From the NCBI GenBank assembly GCA_937124525.1, contig CAKZLA010000084.1, positions 1 through 14,782 of the forward strand: a stretch of 14,782 nucleotides of DNA, written 5' to 3'. A program made the position numbers and the translations under genes. This document shows positions 6,538-14,782 of the stretch, one piece after another (position 1 is the first letter of the stretch; the number at the start of each line of letters is the position of its first letter). The notes below the pieces were generated by a model, which was not told the DNA's origin, made no database searches, and saw only the letters and a program-made list of their open reading frames with translations. This DNA is from an uncultured Desulfobacterium sp. (GTDB lineage: Bacteria; Desulfobacterota; Desulfobacteria; Desulfobacterales; Desulfobacteraceae).

Positions 6538-7692
6538 TTAGTCGCTTAAAGAGGCCTTGGTGACGATGCCATGACCAAATTTTTTTGTAATGGCATCCAC
6601 TGTTTTGTCCACTTTTTCCCATTTATCCGACGGCGGAGCCATGGTCTGAAACAGATCCATCTGATTGTGGGGCCTGGTTTCTGTGAGGCTTGAGCCCCCA
6701 AGCCCGATTAATCGTATGGGTTTTTCGATGTTGAAATTTTTCGCAAGGGCCATAGCTGTCTCATAAATTGCAGAAGATGCGCACATGGGAGGATCGACTT
6801 TGATCTGGCGGGTCACTTGGGAAAAATCGGAGAATTTAAATTTGATGAAAATGGTGGCAGCAAAAAGGCGGTGTTTTCTGAGGTCGTGGCCCACAATATG
6901 AGCGTGCCTCAGCAGTTCCTTTTTGATACTTTCTCCATTGGTGATATCCATATCCAGGGTGGACTCACTGGATATGGATTTTCTTTTTTCTTCCACCACC
7001 ACCTGGGAGCAATCAATTCCCCGGGAGAGTTCTGCCAGCCTCAAACCGAATTTGCCAAATTTGTCCACAAGGAGTTCTGGCTTAAATCGGCGCACATCCC
7101 CCAATGTCTCAATGCCCAGCAGTTTCATTTTAACCATGGCATTTTTGCCAACGCCCGGGACTTTATGGATGGCAAGGCGGTTAATAAAGGCCTGGGTATC
7201 TTGTTTATGGATGATGCTAATGCCATTGGGCTTGTTCATGTCCGAGGCAATTTTAGCCAGAAATTTTAAAGGTGCCACCCCAAGGGAGCAGGTGAGGCCA
7301 ACCTTTTTTACCATGTCGGTTTTTATGGATTGTGCAATGGTTTGAGGGGGGCCGGAAATGCGGTTGCATCCTGTGACATCCAGAAAGGCCTCATCAATGG
7401 AAACAGGTTCCACACATGGGGTGTACTGCCTTAACAATTCCATGATGGAAAGGGATATGCTTTTGTATTTTTTTTTATCAGGCTTGACAATAATAAGGTC
7501 TGGGCACCTTTCCAGGGCCTGGAACATGGGCATGGCAGAATGTATCCCCAGTTTTCTGGCCTCATAACTTGCCGTTGCCACCACACTTCTGTTGGAGGTT
7601 CCTCCCACGGCAATGGGTTTTCCCCTGAGAAAAGGGTTGTCCCGCTGCTCCACAGAGGCAAAAAATGCATCCATGTCCACGTGGAGAATCAT
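6538..7692 (-). CDS. dinB: DNA polymerase IV (Y-family translesion polymerase)
   Basis: This enzyme copies past damaged DNA bases. The 384 residues are close to the usual 350-400. The first catalytic motif HVDMDAFFASVEQ is at 4-16, with metal-binding Asp6 and Phe11 as the likely steric gate against ribonucleotides. SIDEAFLD at 98-105 supplies Asp100 and Glu101. A helix-hairpin-helix thumb is near 175-200 (VPGVG at 178-182). The little-finger domain covers about 235-335. The beta-clamp peptide QMDLF is at 344-348. All key residues are present, so the protein should be active. Its ATG overlaps the yjbQ stop as ATGA (7689-7692), and no separate promoter space exists, so it is probably translated from the yjbQ transcript. 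No LexA box was recognised by eye upstream of the pair. Confidence 0.95.
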   Translation of the reverse strand: MILHVDMDAFFASVEQRDNPFLRGKPIAVGGTSNRSVVATASYEARKLGIHSAMPMFQALERCPDLIIVKPDKKKYKSISLSIMELLRQYTPCVEPVSIDEAFLDVTGCNRISGPPQTIAQSIKTDMVKKVGLTCSLGVAPLKFLAKIASDMNKPNGISIIHKQDTQAFINRLAIHKVPGVGKNAMVKMKLLGIETLGDVRRFKPELLVDKFGKFGLRLAELSRGIDCSQVVVEEKRKSISSESTLDMDITNGESIKKELLRHAHIVGHDLRKHRLFAATIFIKFKFSDFSQVTRQIKVDPPMCASSAIYETAMALAKNFNIEKPIRLIGLGGSSLTETRPHNQMDLFQTMAPPSDKWEKVDKTVDAITKKFGHGIVTKASLSD

Positions 7693-8117
7693 TTTGATGT
7701 TGGTTTCAAAAGGGATGGGAAGCGGTGCTCATGGATAAAGGTCAGATGCACCCTGCGGGTTCTTGGACCGTCAAATTCACATAAAAAAACGCTTTGCCAG
7801 GTTCCCAGAACCAGGGACCCCTTTTCAATGGGAATCAGCTGGAAGGGCCCCATAAAACTGGTTTTCAGATGGGCTGCGGAGTTGCCTTCCATGTGGCGGT
7901 AGTTGCCGGTCCATGGGAAAAGACCATCAAGGCTGTTAATAATGTCTGTTTTTACATCGGGATCAGCATTTTCATTGATGGTGATGCCAGCGGTGGTGTG
8001 CATGGAAAAAACATGAACCAATCCAGAGTCCATGGCGGCATCTGTTACTGCCCGTTGAATTTTCGGTGTGATATCCACAAGCTGGGTATGTTTCTGGGTG
8101 GCGATGGTGATGTGCAT
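7689..8117 (-). CDS. yjbQ: YjbQ-family protein (UPF0047)
   Basis: A small soluble protein of 142 residues. The frame is open upstream to an ATG at 8210, but the start at 8117 (MHITIATQKHTQLVDITPK) fits the family length and has an AGAAGG ribosome site about 9 bases before it; the upstream 31 residues are not family-like. The family signature is clear: HTTAGITINENADPDV, then NYRHMEGNSAAHLK, LGTWQSVFLCEFDGPR and RVHLTFI at the C-terminus. Conserved His, Glu and Asn residues form the presumed active site. Members have been linked to weak thiamine-phosphate synthase activity and are often annotated as secondary thiamine-phosphate synthase enzyme; the true physiological role is uncertain. It overlaps dinB by 4 bases, suggesting translational coupling, and is divergent from the solute-binding protein gene. 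Confidence 0.88.
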   Translation of the reverse strand: MHITIATQKHTQLVDITPKIQRAVTDAAMDSGLVHVFSMHTTAGITINENADPDVKTDIINSLDGLFPWTGNYRHMEGNSAAHLKTSFMGPFQLIPIEKGSLVLGTWQSVFLCEFDGPRTRRVHLTFIHEHRFPSLLKPTSK

Positions 8118-8282
8118 ATGCTTACCTTCTGTTTGTTTTTTTATAAAAAACCGGCTAATCTGGCACCTTTCATCATGGACATTTTTTTGAGAAACTGCCG
8201 GGCAGTGCATACGAATGCCCTTAATTTACATGAAAATAATCTAATTGTACAGCTATCTCAGGTTAATTTAAAATTCATTTAT

Positions 8283-8311
8283 TTGAAATCCTGGCAGGGT
8301 CGTTGTATATA
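8283..8311 (+). promoter_or_regulatory. Sigma70-type promoter for the transporter genes
   Basis: TTGAAA (8283-8288) and TATATA (8306-8311) are separated by 17 bases, each matching consensus at 5 of 6 positions. It lies in the gap between divergent yjbQ and the solute-binding protein gene and would start a transcript near 8318, about 105 bases before the ATG at 8423. Confidence 0.5.
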
Positions 8312-8422
8312 AACAATTTTGATCTCATTTAAAACCTAAAGCCATAAATGCAACTTTTAGGTGAAAAACCGTTTGCTGTGATGACTGTGGCATATTCACC
8401 ATTCATAAGTTATGGAGATGTA

Positions 8423-10384
8423 ATGATAAAACGATCTAATCAATGGAATGTCATTTTTGTGAAAGCGCTGGCCGTTGCGGCCCTTTTTCTTTTGGTTGGC
8501 TGTGGTAATGATGGGCAAAGTCAAGATGATTCAAATAAATTGGATGACGATGGCCTTTTGATGGAATCCAGTGCAGCAAACAACACCACAGGCGAAGATA
8601 ATAAAGATACCCATGGCGCAGCAGTCACCCATGGCAATACAGCCACCCTTCCCCAGGGAATTACATGGCTTACCAATAACAGTGATCCTGTTTTTTCATC
8701 CCCCAATGCGGTGAAGGGGGGCGTGTTGCGATCGGCTATTTTAAGTTTTCCCATGACCTTCAGAACCGTGGGACCCGATGCCAACGGCAGTTTTAGAAGT
8801 GCTGTGCTGGACAATCAACTTTCCCTTGTGAACATCCACCCCAACACCGGTAATATCATTCCGGAACTTGCCACCCACTGGGCCTTTGGTGATGATAACA
8901 AGACCATGTATTTCCGGTTGAATAAAAAGGCAAGATGGTCCGATGGAACACCCGTGACCGCCTGGGACTTTGCCTATACTCTGACCTTCATGCGCTCGGA
9001 ACACATAGTGGCCCCCTGGTACAATGATTATTACACTAAAGAGATTGAATCGGTGACGGTTTTTGATGATCACACCCTGGCCGTTAAAAGTACCAAGGCC
9101 CAGCCGGATCTTCATTTAAGGGTTGCCATTGCCCCCACACCTGAGCATTTTTTTGGTACGCTGGATGAAGATTTTGTCCATGAATATAACTGGGAAGTGG
9201 TTCCCAACACCGGGGCCTATCAGATTTCTGATTTTAAAAAGGGAAAGTATATTTATTTTCTTAGAAAGAAAAACTGGTGGGCCAATGATTTGAAATTTTT
9301 TAAAAACCGTTTCAATGTGGATCTGGTGAAATTCACCGTTATTAGGGATTTTAACATGCTCTGGGAGTATTTTAAAAAAGGCCAGGTGGATGTGTTTGCC
9401 CTGACCATGCCCAAGTACTGGTACAACCGATCAGACACCGATGTGGTGAACAACGGATATGTGAAACGTATCTGGTTTTTCAATGATACCCAGCAGTCGG
9501 CATCGGGGTTGTGGTTAAATTGTGACAAACCCATGTTTCAGGACATCCGGGTGCGGTATGCCTTTGCCCATGCCATGGATGTAGACCGGGTGATTCAAAA
9601 GGTGCTCCGGGGGGATTATTTTCGACTGGACCAGGCCTATGTGGGCTATGGTGATTACACCAATACCAAAGTCAAACCCCGGAAATTTTCCATTGAAAAG
9701 GTGGAAACCCTGATGACCCAGGCGGGGTGGCACCGGGGCAATGACGGTATATGGCAACGGGATGATCTTAGATTTTCCGTGGAGGTCACCTATGGGTTTG
9801 AGGGGCACACCCCCCGCCTGGTGGTTCTAAAGGAACAGGCCCAAAAGGCCGGTGTGGAGCTGCGGCTACAGAAACTTGACAGCACTGCTGCCTTTAAAAA
9901 ATTTTTGGAGAAAAAACACGATGTGGCCTGGATGGGATGGAGCACCTCCCTTCGTCCTTCATATTGGCAGAGCTGGCACTCGGACAATGCCCATAAGGCC
10001 CAGACCAACAACATCACCAACACCGATGATCCTGAACTGGATGGGTTGATTGATCAATATAGAGAAAGCCTGGACGAAGAACAACGTAAAATCCTTTCCC
10101 GGAAGATCCAGGTGCTGATACATGACCAGGGCGCCTTTGTACCCACATTTATGGTTCCCTATGTTCGTCACGGGTTCTGGCGCTGGATGCAATTGCCGCA
10201 ATTTCATGGTACCAAGGTATCCGACTCCCTGTTTGATCCTTTTTCCGCCATGACCGGGGGCCTGTTCTGGGTTGACCAGAAAATACATGATGAAACCCTG
10301 GCCGCCATGAAACAGGGAAAAAACGTTGCCCCTGAGACCATCATGGATGATCATTTCAGGCCCGGAGGCCGTGGTGATAAGTAG
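8423..10384 (+). CDS. Extracellular solute-binding lipoprotein, family 5 (peptide/YejA-like)
   Basis: This is the substrate-capturing component of an ABC importer for peptides or similar solutes. The frame is open from 8348, but the ATG at 8423 is chosen because GGAG lies 5 bases before it and because it gives a proper lipoprotein signal: MIKR, a hydrophobic run ([11 protein letters not shown]) and the lipobox LVGC with Cys27 as lipidation site. Residue +2 is Gly, so outer-membrane sorting or periplasmic anchoring is possible. A low-complexity Asp/Asn/Ser/Thr-rich linker (about 28-65) follows. The SBP family-5 body has the typical [18 protein letters not shown] segment (about 173-190) and a C-terminal lobe ending near 630. 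At 653 residues it is longer than most OppA/DppA proteins and nearest in style to YejA. Its end overlaps the start of the ATPase gene; no permease gene is adjacent. Confidence 0.85.
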   Translation: MIKRSNQWNVIFVKALAVAALFLLVGCGNDGQSQDDSNKLDDDGLLMESSAANNTTGEDNKDTHGAAVTHGNTATLPQGITWLTNNSDPVFSSPNAVKGGVLRSAILSFPMTFRTVGPDANGSFRSAVLDNQLSLVNIHPNTGNIIPELATHWAFGDDNKTMYFRLNKKARWSDGTPVTAWDFAYTLTFMRSEHIVAPWYNDYYTKEIESVTVFDDHTLAVKSTKAQPDLHLRVAIAPTPEHFFGTLDEDFVHEYNWEVVPNTGAYQISDFKKGKYIYFLRKKNWWANDLKFFKNRFNVDLVKFTVIRDFNMLWEYFKKGQVDVFALTMPKYWYNRSDTDVVNNGYVKRIWFFNDTQQSASGLWLNCDKPMFQDIRVRYAFAHAMDVDRVIQKVLRGDYFRLDQAYVGYGDYTNTKVKPRKFSIEKVETLMTQAGWHRGNDGIWQRDDLRFSVEVTYGFEGHTPRLVVLKEQAQKAGVELRLQKLDSTAAFKKFLEKKHDVAWMGWSTSLRPSYWQSWHSDNAHKAQTNNITNTDDPELDGLIDQYRESLDEEQRKILSRKIQVLIHDQGAFVPTFMVPYVRHGFWRWMQLPQFHGTKVSDSLFDPFSAMTGGLFWVDQKIHDETLAAMKQGKNVAPETIMDDHFRPGGRGDK

Positions 10385-11300
10385 TCTACCCCCATCCCCG
10401 GGAACAGACAGTGTACCTCCCCAGCTCCAGGTGGACACCCTTGTCACCGCCTTTGACACGGAAAATGGCAGGGTACATGCCGTGGACGGAGCCTCCTTTG
10501 TCATGGCTCCGGGAAGCACACTGGGCATTGTGGGGGAATCCGGGTGTGGAAAAAGTGTGACAGCATTGTCCATCATGGGGCTGCTCCCCCGGCCGTCGGG
10601 AAGGATCGTGTCAGGGCATATTTTTTTTGATGGCAGGGACCTTCTCACCCTTTCTGCGTGCGAGATGCAGGCCATCCGGGGCAGGCGAATGGCCATGATT
10701 TTCCAGGAGCCCATGACGGCATTAAATCCGGTGCACCGCATCGGTTCCCAGATCAATGAGATTTATGCCATTCATTTTCCCGTTATGACAAAAAAACAGC
10801 GGCGTAAGGCCGCCATGACCATGCTTTTACATGTGGGTATTGCCGACCCTTTGATGGTGATGGATAATTATCCCCACCAGCTGTCAGGGGGCATGCGCCA
10901 ACGGGTGATGATTGCCATGGCCCTGGCATCTTCACCGGATATTCTCATTGCCGATGAACCCACCACTGCCCTGGATGTAACGGTCCAGGCCCAAATTCTT
11001 GAGTTGATAGAGTCCCTCCAGGAACAAATGGGCATGTCCGTGATGCTCATCACCCATGACCTTGGCGTCATAGCAGAGAACTGTGACGATGCTGTGGTAA
11101 TGTATGGGGGCAGGGTGGTGGAACGGGCAGGGGTGCTGGACCTGTTTAAAAATCCGGTTCATCCCTACACAAGAGGGCTGATTTCCTCCATCCCCAGTCT
11201 GGCTGGAAAGCCCAAATCTTTGCTTCCCACCATCAAAGGCCGGGTGCCCTCCCTGGATAAAATGCCCCGGGGATGTCGATTTTCCAATCGCTGCCCGATG
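10374..11300 (+). CDS. dppD: Peptide ABC transporter ATP-binding protein (DppD/OppD type), 3' end cut
   Basis: This ATPase powers peptide import at the inner membrane. The likely start is the GTG at 10374, 5 bases after GGAGG (10364-10368); it overlaps the solute-binding gene by 11 bases. Numbered from there, Walker A GESGCGKS is at 54-61, the Q-loop FQEP at 110-113, the signature LSGGMRQR at 170-177, Walker B ILIADEP at 190-196 and the switch His228 in ITHD. The Opp/Dpp-type C-terminal tail starts (VHPYTRGL, then [10 protein letters not shown] at 301-310). Then the homology stops: downstream codons in this frame are meaningless (an open frame to 11663), while another frame becomes speA. About 309 authentic residues remain of a usual 320-340, so only a short C-terminal tail is missing. 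The missing permease and DppF genes may lie past the original end. Confidence 0.85.
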
Positions 11301-11611
11301 CCTGGAGTGTCCAGCATGTGTTCCCGGCGGCGCCTCTGTCCCGGCACCACGAACGGCCGACGATCCAAGCCACGATCGTCGACATTACCTGCGACAGCGA
11401 CGGATGTATCAAGACGTTCGCCCACCCGGAGGACAATCTTACAAACCTCCCGTTGCACGACAACCGGGCTTCGGACGAGCGTTACTACCTCGGGTTTTTC
11501 TTGGTCGGTGCCTACCAAGATAGCTTGGCGAATGTGCACAACCTGTTTGGCGATTGCCACGAAGTGGTGTTGCGTGACCCCGACGAAGATATCCTACTCG
11601 CGCGCAGCGAC
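11276..11611 (+). pseudogene. speA: Internal fragment of biosynthetic arginine decarboxylase
   Basis: About 110 codons match the C-terminal part of SpeA (arginine to agmatine, PLP enzyme of polyamine synthesis). Recognisable pieces are [17 protein letters not shown], the active-site [12 protein letters not shown] (catalytic Cys and Asp), LPLH, and [12 protein letters not shown]...NVHNLFGD. E. coli SpeA has the same order ([32 protein letters not shown]). The PLP-barrel N-terminal half and the last part of the enzyme are absent. The piece is GC-rich: the line 11341-11400 has 38 G/C of 60, against 24 of 60 at 12241-12300. It cannot make a working enzyme. It is in frame with the NRPS that follows, giving one 310-codon frame from an ATG at 11273, but this looks accidental. 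Confidence 0.8.
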
Positions 11612-12205
11612 CGGATCGAGTTGGGCGAAGTGGAAGCGCAATTACTGGCCCAAGACGACGTGAAAGAAGCAGTAGTGATCGCTCTGAACAGTCCTTCTGG
11701 CACTCAGTTGGTGGGCTATGTTTCCTCCCGCAGTCCCTCGCTAGAGGCTTACTCCTTACGTGAACGATTGGCACAAACTCTGCCGGACTACATGGTGCCA
11801 AGCACCATCATGATACTGGACAGTTTGCCACTGAACGCCAATGGCAAAGTGGATCGTAAAGCGTTGCCAGAGCCTGAGTGGCTTTCCTCGAATGATTACG
11901 AAGCGCCTCAAGGTGAAGTAGAGCAAGCGCTGGCGGAAATTTGGTCCGATGTGTTGGGCGTTGACAAGGTAGGTCGTCACGACAGCTTTTTTGAGCTAGG
12001 TGGAAATTCTCTTGCGGTGCTGAAAGTAAATGCTCTGCTTATGCAGAAAAGCGGGTATGGCATTCCAATTAAAACATTTTTTGAGGCACGAACGGTGGCG
12101 GCATTAGCACGTTCGCTGCCTGTTGAGAGCTTTGCTTCTCATGGGATAGATAAACAAGAGCGATTGGCCGCAATGGACATGATGCTACAAGAATTTGAGG
12201 TGTAA
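11612..12205 (+). CDS. NRPS C-terminal end: adenylation subdomain plus carrier domain (5' end missing)
   Basis: Only the last 197 codons of an NRPS gene are here. They start abruptly at [11 protein letters not shown], the second half of adenylation core motif A8; the preceding GRxDxQVKIRG half is replaced by speA sequence. LPDYMVPS (A9-like) and [12 protein letters not shown] (A10, with the catalytic lysine of NGK) follow, then a peptidyl carrier domain with [14 protein letters not shown], whose Ser carries the phosphopantetheine arm. Gly-Asn replaces the more usual Gly-His or Gly-Asp before that Ser. The protein ends with a short helix ([10 protein letters not shown]) and no thioesterase or epimerase, so the peptide is passed on to the next protein. 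The stop at 12203-12205 is 3 bases from the next start. Confidence 0.85.
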   Translation, partial: RIELGEVEAQLLAQDDVKEAVVIALNSPSGTQLVGYVSSRSPSLEAYSLRERLAQTLPDYMVPSTIMILDSLPLNANGKVDRKALPEPEWLSSNDYEAPQGEVEQALAEIWSDVLGVDKVGRHDSFFELGGNSLAVLKVNALLMQKSGYGIPIKTFFEARTVAALARSLPVESFASHGIDKQERLAAMDMMLQEFEV

Positions 12206-12208
12206 TGT

Positions 12209-14782
12209 ATGGCACTTAATGAACAACAAATCGCACATCGATTTGCTTCTTTGGATTTAGAAGGACAGCGTGGCTTCTTAGAAAAATTGCGTAGCAATGG
12301 TCTTCGTTTTACGGAACTGCCGATTATTTCGGCGCCTCGTACTGGGTATATACCGCTTTCTTATACTCAACGTAGCCTTTGGTTAACGTGGAAAATGGAC
12401 CCAACAAGTCCAGCGTATAACTTGTCGGGGGTGTTGTCGATACATGGCAAGCTTAACGTATTGGCGTTAGAGATTGCGCTTGGTGCGTTGATTGAACGAC
12501 ATGAGATATTGCGCACGACATACCCTGTGGATGAGAGCGGTGAGCCGCACCAGATGATCTCTTCTGATACGTCAGTCGTCATGCCTTATTTAGATATAAG
12601 AGAGTTGGATATAAGAGAGCAATCTGATGATCAGAAGCAAGCGGCGTTACTGCGCGAACAACAGCGTTTTGCCCAAACCCCTTTTGATCTAGAGCAGCAG
12701 TATCCATTTCGAGCAACGTTGTGGCAGCTGGAAGAGGAGTCCTTTCAGTTGGGTCTTGCTGTTCATCATATTGCAGCGGATGGCTGGTCGATTCAGATTT
12801 TGATTCAAGAGTTGTTTGCTTTGTATGAAGCATCGTGTGCGGGTGTTACCTCACGCTTAGCGCCATTGCCGATTCAATATGCAGATTACACCTTATGGGA
12901 AAAAAACTGGTTAGAAGCGGGCGAACGAGATAGACAGCTCACATACTGGCAGCAGCGTCTTGGTTTTGAGCATCCAAGATTTAACCTTCCTAGAGAGAAA
13001 CAATCGACTACAGACGCATCTTCTGTTTCTCAAGCAATGATGGAAGCACGCTACCCGTTCCAGTTGTCAAAAACGTTAAGCAACGCGTTAAGGCAATTAG
13101 GAGAGCAGCAGGGGGCTTCACTGTTTATGGTGATGCTGGCGTTGCTAAAAACCTCCCTTTATAAATTCACTGGTGAGACAGATTTACGTGTTGGCGTACC
13201 ATTGGTGAACCGTAAGAAGCCTGAAACACATGGTCTTATTGGTTACCTGACGAATGTTCAGGTGCTGCGCGCGCCTATTGACAGCCGTCAGGGCTTTTTG
13301 TCTCAGTTAGAGGCGGTAAAGGAAGCGGTTTTGGAAGCGCAGGCGCATTCGGATTTGCCGTTTGATTTATTGGTGGAAGCGTTACAGCCAGACCGACAAG
13401 CGGGCACTCATCCGCTGTTTCAGGTCAAATGTACCGAACAGCAAGGGTTACCGGATGTGGAGCCAGTTTCAGGTTTAAAAATTAAGCTTGAAGCGCTTTC
13501 AAGTGGCGAAGCACACTTTGACCTGAGTCTTGACTTTATAGATCAGCCACAGGGAATTGAAGTCGAGCTGATTTTTGCAGTGGATCAGTTTTCAACAACG
13601 CTCATAGAACAAGTTGCGATGTTATACGCGCAGTTAGCACAGCAGGTTGTGATCTCTCCAGCGTTACCTTTGGCGCTGTTGGATGGCGCAAAAGAATTAT
13701 CGCAAAATTCTGGTGTTTCCCATGTGTGGCCTTGTGCCAATGTAAGTGAATTATTCGATATTGCTGTGACGAATGCACCGCAGACCATTGCCTTGCAAAG
13801 TGACAACGGTGCTCTAAATTATGCCGATCTTAAAACGCGTGTACAGGCATTGGCAGCTCAACTTCGATCCCAAGGTGTTGGTCCAGAAGTGCGCATTGCT
13901 ATTCACGCCAACCGTGATAATGATTTTGTCGTGGCAATGCTTGCCGTGATTCAAGCGGGTGGTGTTTATGTGCCCCTTGATCCTGATGTCCCCGCTGAGC
14001 GATTACGCTATATCTTAGAAGATAGCGGTGCAACCATATTATTAAACAGCGTGTATCTAAATTGGCAAGTGGAAATTCCTGTTATGGATATGTCTCAGCC
14101 AGCAGCACTAACGGATGAAATAGCGTTGATTTCTTCGACCATTCATCCTGATCAGACGGCTTACATTATCTACACCTCTGGTTCTACCGGACGTCCGAAA
14201 GGGGTTGAAGTGAGCCATGGTGCGCTAGCGCAATATGTTCAAGCGATCTTGCAGCGCATGAATTTAACTGAGTCTGTAAGAAGCATGGCGATGGTCTCGA
14301 CTGTGGCAGCGGATTTAGGGAATACCATGCTGTTTGGGGCCTTGTGCTCTGGGCGAACACTGCATCTACTGTCTGCAGAATACACCTTTGACCCAGATCG
14401 CTTTGCTCACTATATGAAACAACATCAGGTAGATGTCTTAAAAATCGTCCCTAGCCATCTACGTGGATTACTGCATGCCGCAACACCTGAGGAAGTATTA
14501 CCCCGTACCTGTTTGGTATTAGGCGGTGAAGCAACCGATTGGGGTTTATTAGACCGTATCCAGTCTCTGCGTCCAAGCTGTTGTGTACTTAATCACTATG
14601 GTCCAACCGAAACCACCGTGGGCGTTTTAACTCAAATAGCGGAGCACGCCGCCACCAAAGCGGAATACTTGCCATTGGGAGAATCGTTGGCCAATTGCTC
14701 AGCCTACGTGTTAGGTGCAGATTTAAACTGTGTTCCTGTTGGTGTATCCGGTGAGCTGTATCTTGGTGGGGCGCAGCTTGCC
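12209..14782 (+). CDS. NRPS, condensation plus adenylation domain, open at window end
   Basis: The frame is open from the ATG at 12209 through the last base, giving 858 residues without a stop. GAGGTG, 6 bases upstream inside the previous gene, is the ribosome site. After about 45 linker residues comes a condensation domain (C1 SYTQRSLWL at 51-59, catalytic HHIAADG at 186-192, C7-like HPLFQV at 401-406). The adenylation domain starts near 515, with A3 YTSGSTGRPKG at 655-665, A4 region AADLGNTMLF at 700-709 and A5 NHYGPTETT at 795-803. The pocket residues, aligned by hand to GrsA, are D702, L703, T706, K745, V770, G772, H796, V804, G805, resembling the aspartate code. A8-A10 and the carrier domain lie beyond the window. 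Together with the upstream NRPS it forms a tightly coupled assembly line; a siderophore or lipopeptide is possible but not shown. Confidence 0.93.
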   Translation, partial: MALNEQQIAHRFASLDLEGQRGFLEKLRSNGLRFTELPIISAPRTGYIPLSYTQRSLWLTWKMDPTSPAYNLSGVLSIHGKLNVLALEIALGALIERHEILRTTYPVDESGEPHQMISSDTSVVMPYLDIRELDIREQSDDQKQAALLREQQRFAQTPFDLEQQYPFRATLWQLEEESFQLGLAVHHIAADGWSIQILIQELFALYEASCAGVTSRLAPLPIQYADYTLWEKNWLEAGERDRQLTYWQQRLGFEHPRFNLPREKQSTTDASSVSQAMMEARYPFQLSKTLSNALRQLGEQQGASLFMVMLALLKTSLYKFTGETDLRVGVPLVNRKKPETHGLIGYLTNVQVLRAPIDSRQGFLSQLEAVKEAVLEAQAHSDLPFDLLVEALQPDRQAGTHPLFQVKCTEQQGLPDVEPVSGLKIKLEALSSGEAHFDLSLDFIDQPQGIEVELIFAVDQFSTTLIEQVAMLYAQLAQQVVISPALPLALLDGAKELSQNSGVSHVWPCANVSELFDIAVTNAPQTIALQSDNGALNYADLKTRVQALAAQLRSQGVGPEVRIAIHANRDNDFVVAMLAVIQAGGVYVPLDPDVPAERLRYILEDSGATILLNSVYLNWQVEIPVMDMSQPAALTDEIALISSTIHPDQTAYIIYTSGSTGRPKGVEVSHGALAQYVQAILQRMNLTESVRSMAMVSTVAADLGNTMLFGALCSGRTLHLLSAEYTFDPDRFAHYMKQHQVDVLKIVPSHLRGLLHAATPEEVLPRTCLVLGGEATDWGLLDRIQSLRPSCCVLNHYGPTETTVGVLTQIAEHAATKAEYLPLGESLANCSAYVLGADLNCVPVGVSGELYLGGAQLA

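Noticed and set aside
8118..8210. An N-terminal extension of YjbQ from the ATG at 8210
   Set aside because: The extra 31 residues are not typical of the family, and the internal ATG at 8117 has a ribosome site and the normal length.
10326..11663. A 445-codon frame as one intact ABC ATPase
   Set aside because: Homology ends at about 11300. The remaining 120 codons are the out-of-frame reading of speA and NRPS DNA, rich in Arg, Ser and Thr. The start at 10326 is TTG without a good ribosome site; GTG at 10374 is better.
11273..12205. A 310-codon frame as a genuine SpeA-NRPS fusion protein
   Set aside because: The SpeA part lacks most of the enzyme, the adenylation domain lacks most of its length, and the ATG lies inside the DppD coding sequence. 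A join of fragments is simpler.
1..14782. CRISPR arrays, tRNA or rRNA genes, phage or toxin-antitoxin modules
   Set aside because: No regularly spaced repeats, cloverleaf sequences, integrases or paired small genes were recognised on either strand.

Overview
The window reads as pieces of three genomes joined end to end. Positions 1 to about 11,290 look like one coherent stretch of an anaerobic, probably sulfate-reducing deltaproteobacterium (Desulfobacter-like; inferred from gene content and style, not proven). About 11,276-11,611 is a GC-rich internal piece of a biosynthetic arginine decarboxylase gene (speA). From about 11,612 to the end the DNA encodes nonribosomal peptide synthetase (NRPS) modules, more AT-rich and gammaproteobacterial in flavour. 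Neither seam has an integrase, IS end or tRNA, and the first falls on about 25 bases that make sense in both parent genes. An assembly or amplification chimera is therefore the first explanation; real recombination is the alternative.

Layout of the first part. On the minus strand lie acsA (acetyl-CoA synthetase), prpE (propionyl-CoA synthetase) and the start of an MFS transporter of the oxalate/formate-antiporter type, a short-chain acid activation and transport cluster. The acsA-prpE gap holds three inverted repeats. Upstream of acsA is a 1.1 kb stretch without a convincing gene. It holds a 100-bp MITE-like element with imperfect 22-bp terminal inverted repeats and a perfect 8-bp target duplication, a perfect FNR-type palindrome (TTGAT-N4-ATCAA), a Fur-like palindrome, competing hairpins and a 147-bp degenerate inverted repeat. 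It leads into a plus-strand LUD-domain (LutC-like) gene with a cysteine-rich tail.

Next, on the minus strand, are yjbQ and dinB (DNA polymerase IV), overlapping by ATGA. Divergent from them, on the plus strand, are a family-5 solute-binding lipoprotein and an overlapping DppD-type ABC ATPase. The ATPase is cut at the seam just before its C-terminus, and no permease genes are in view.

The last part has the C-terminal end of one NRPS (end of an adenylation domain plus carrier domain) and, 3 bases on, the first 858 residues of a second NRPS (condensation plus most of an adenylation domain), open at the window edge. The visible specificity residues read D-L-T-K-V-G-H-V-G, which resembles the aspartate code.
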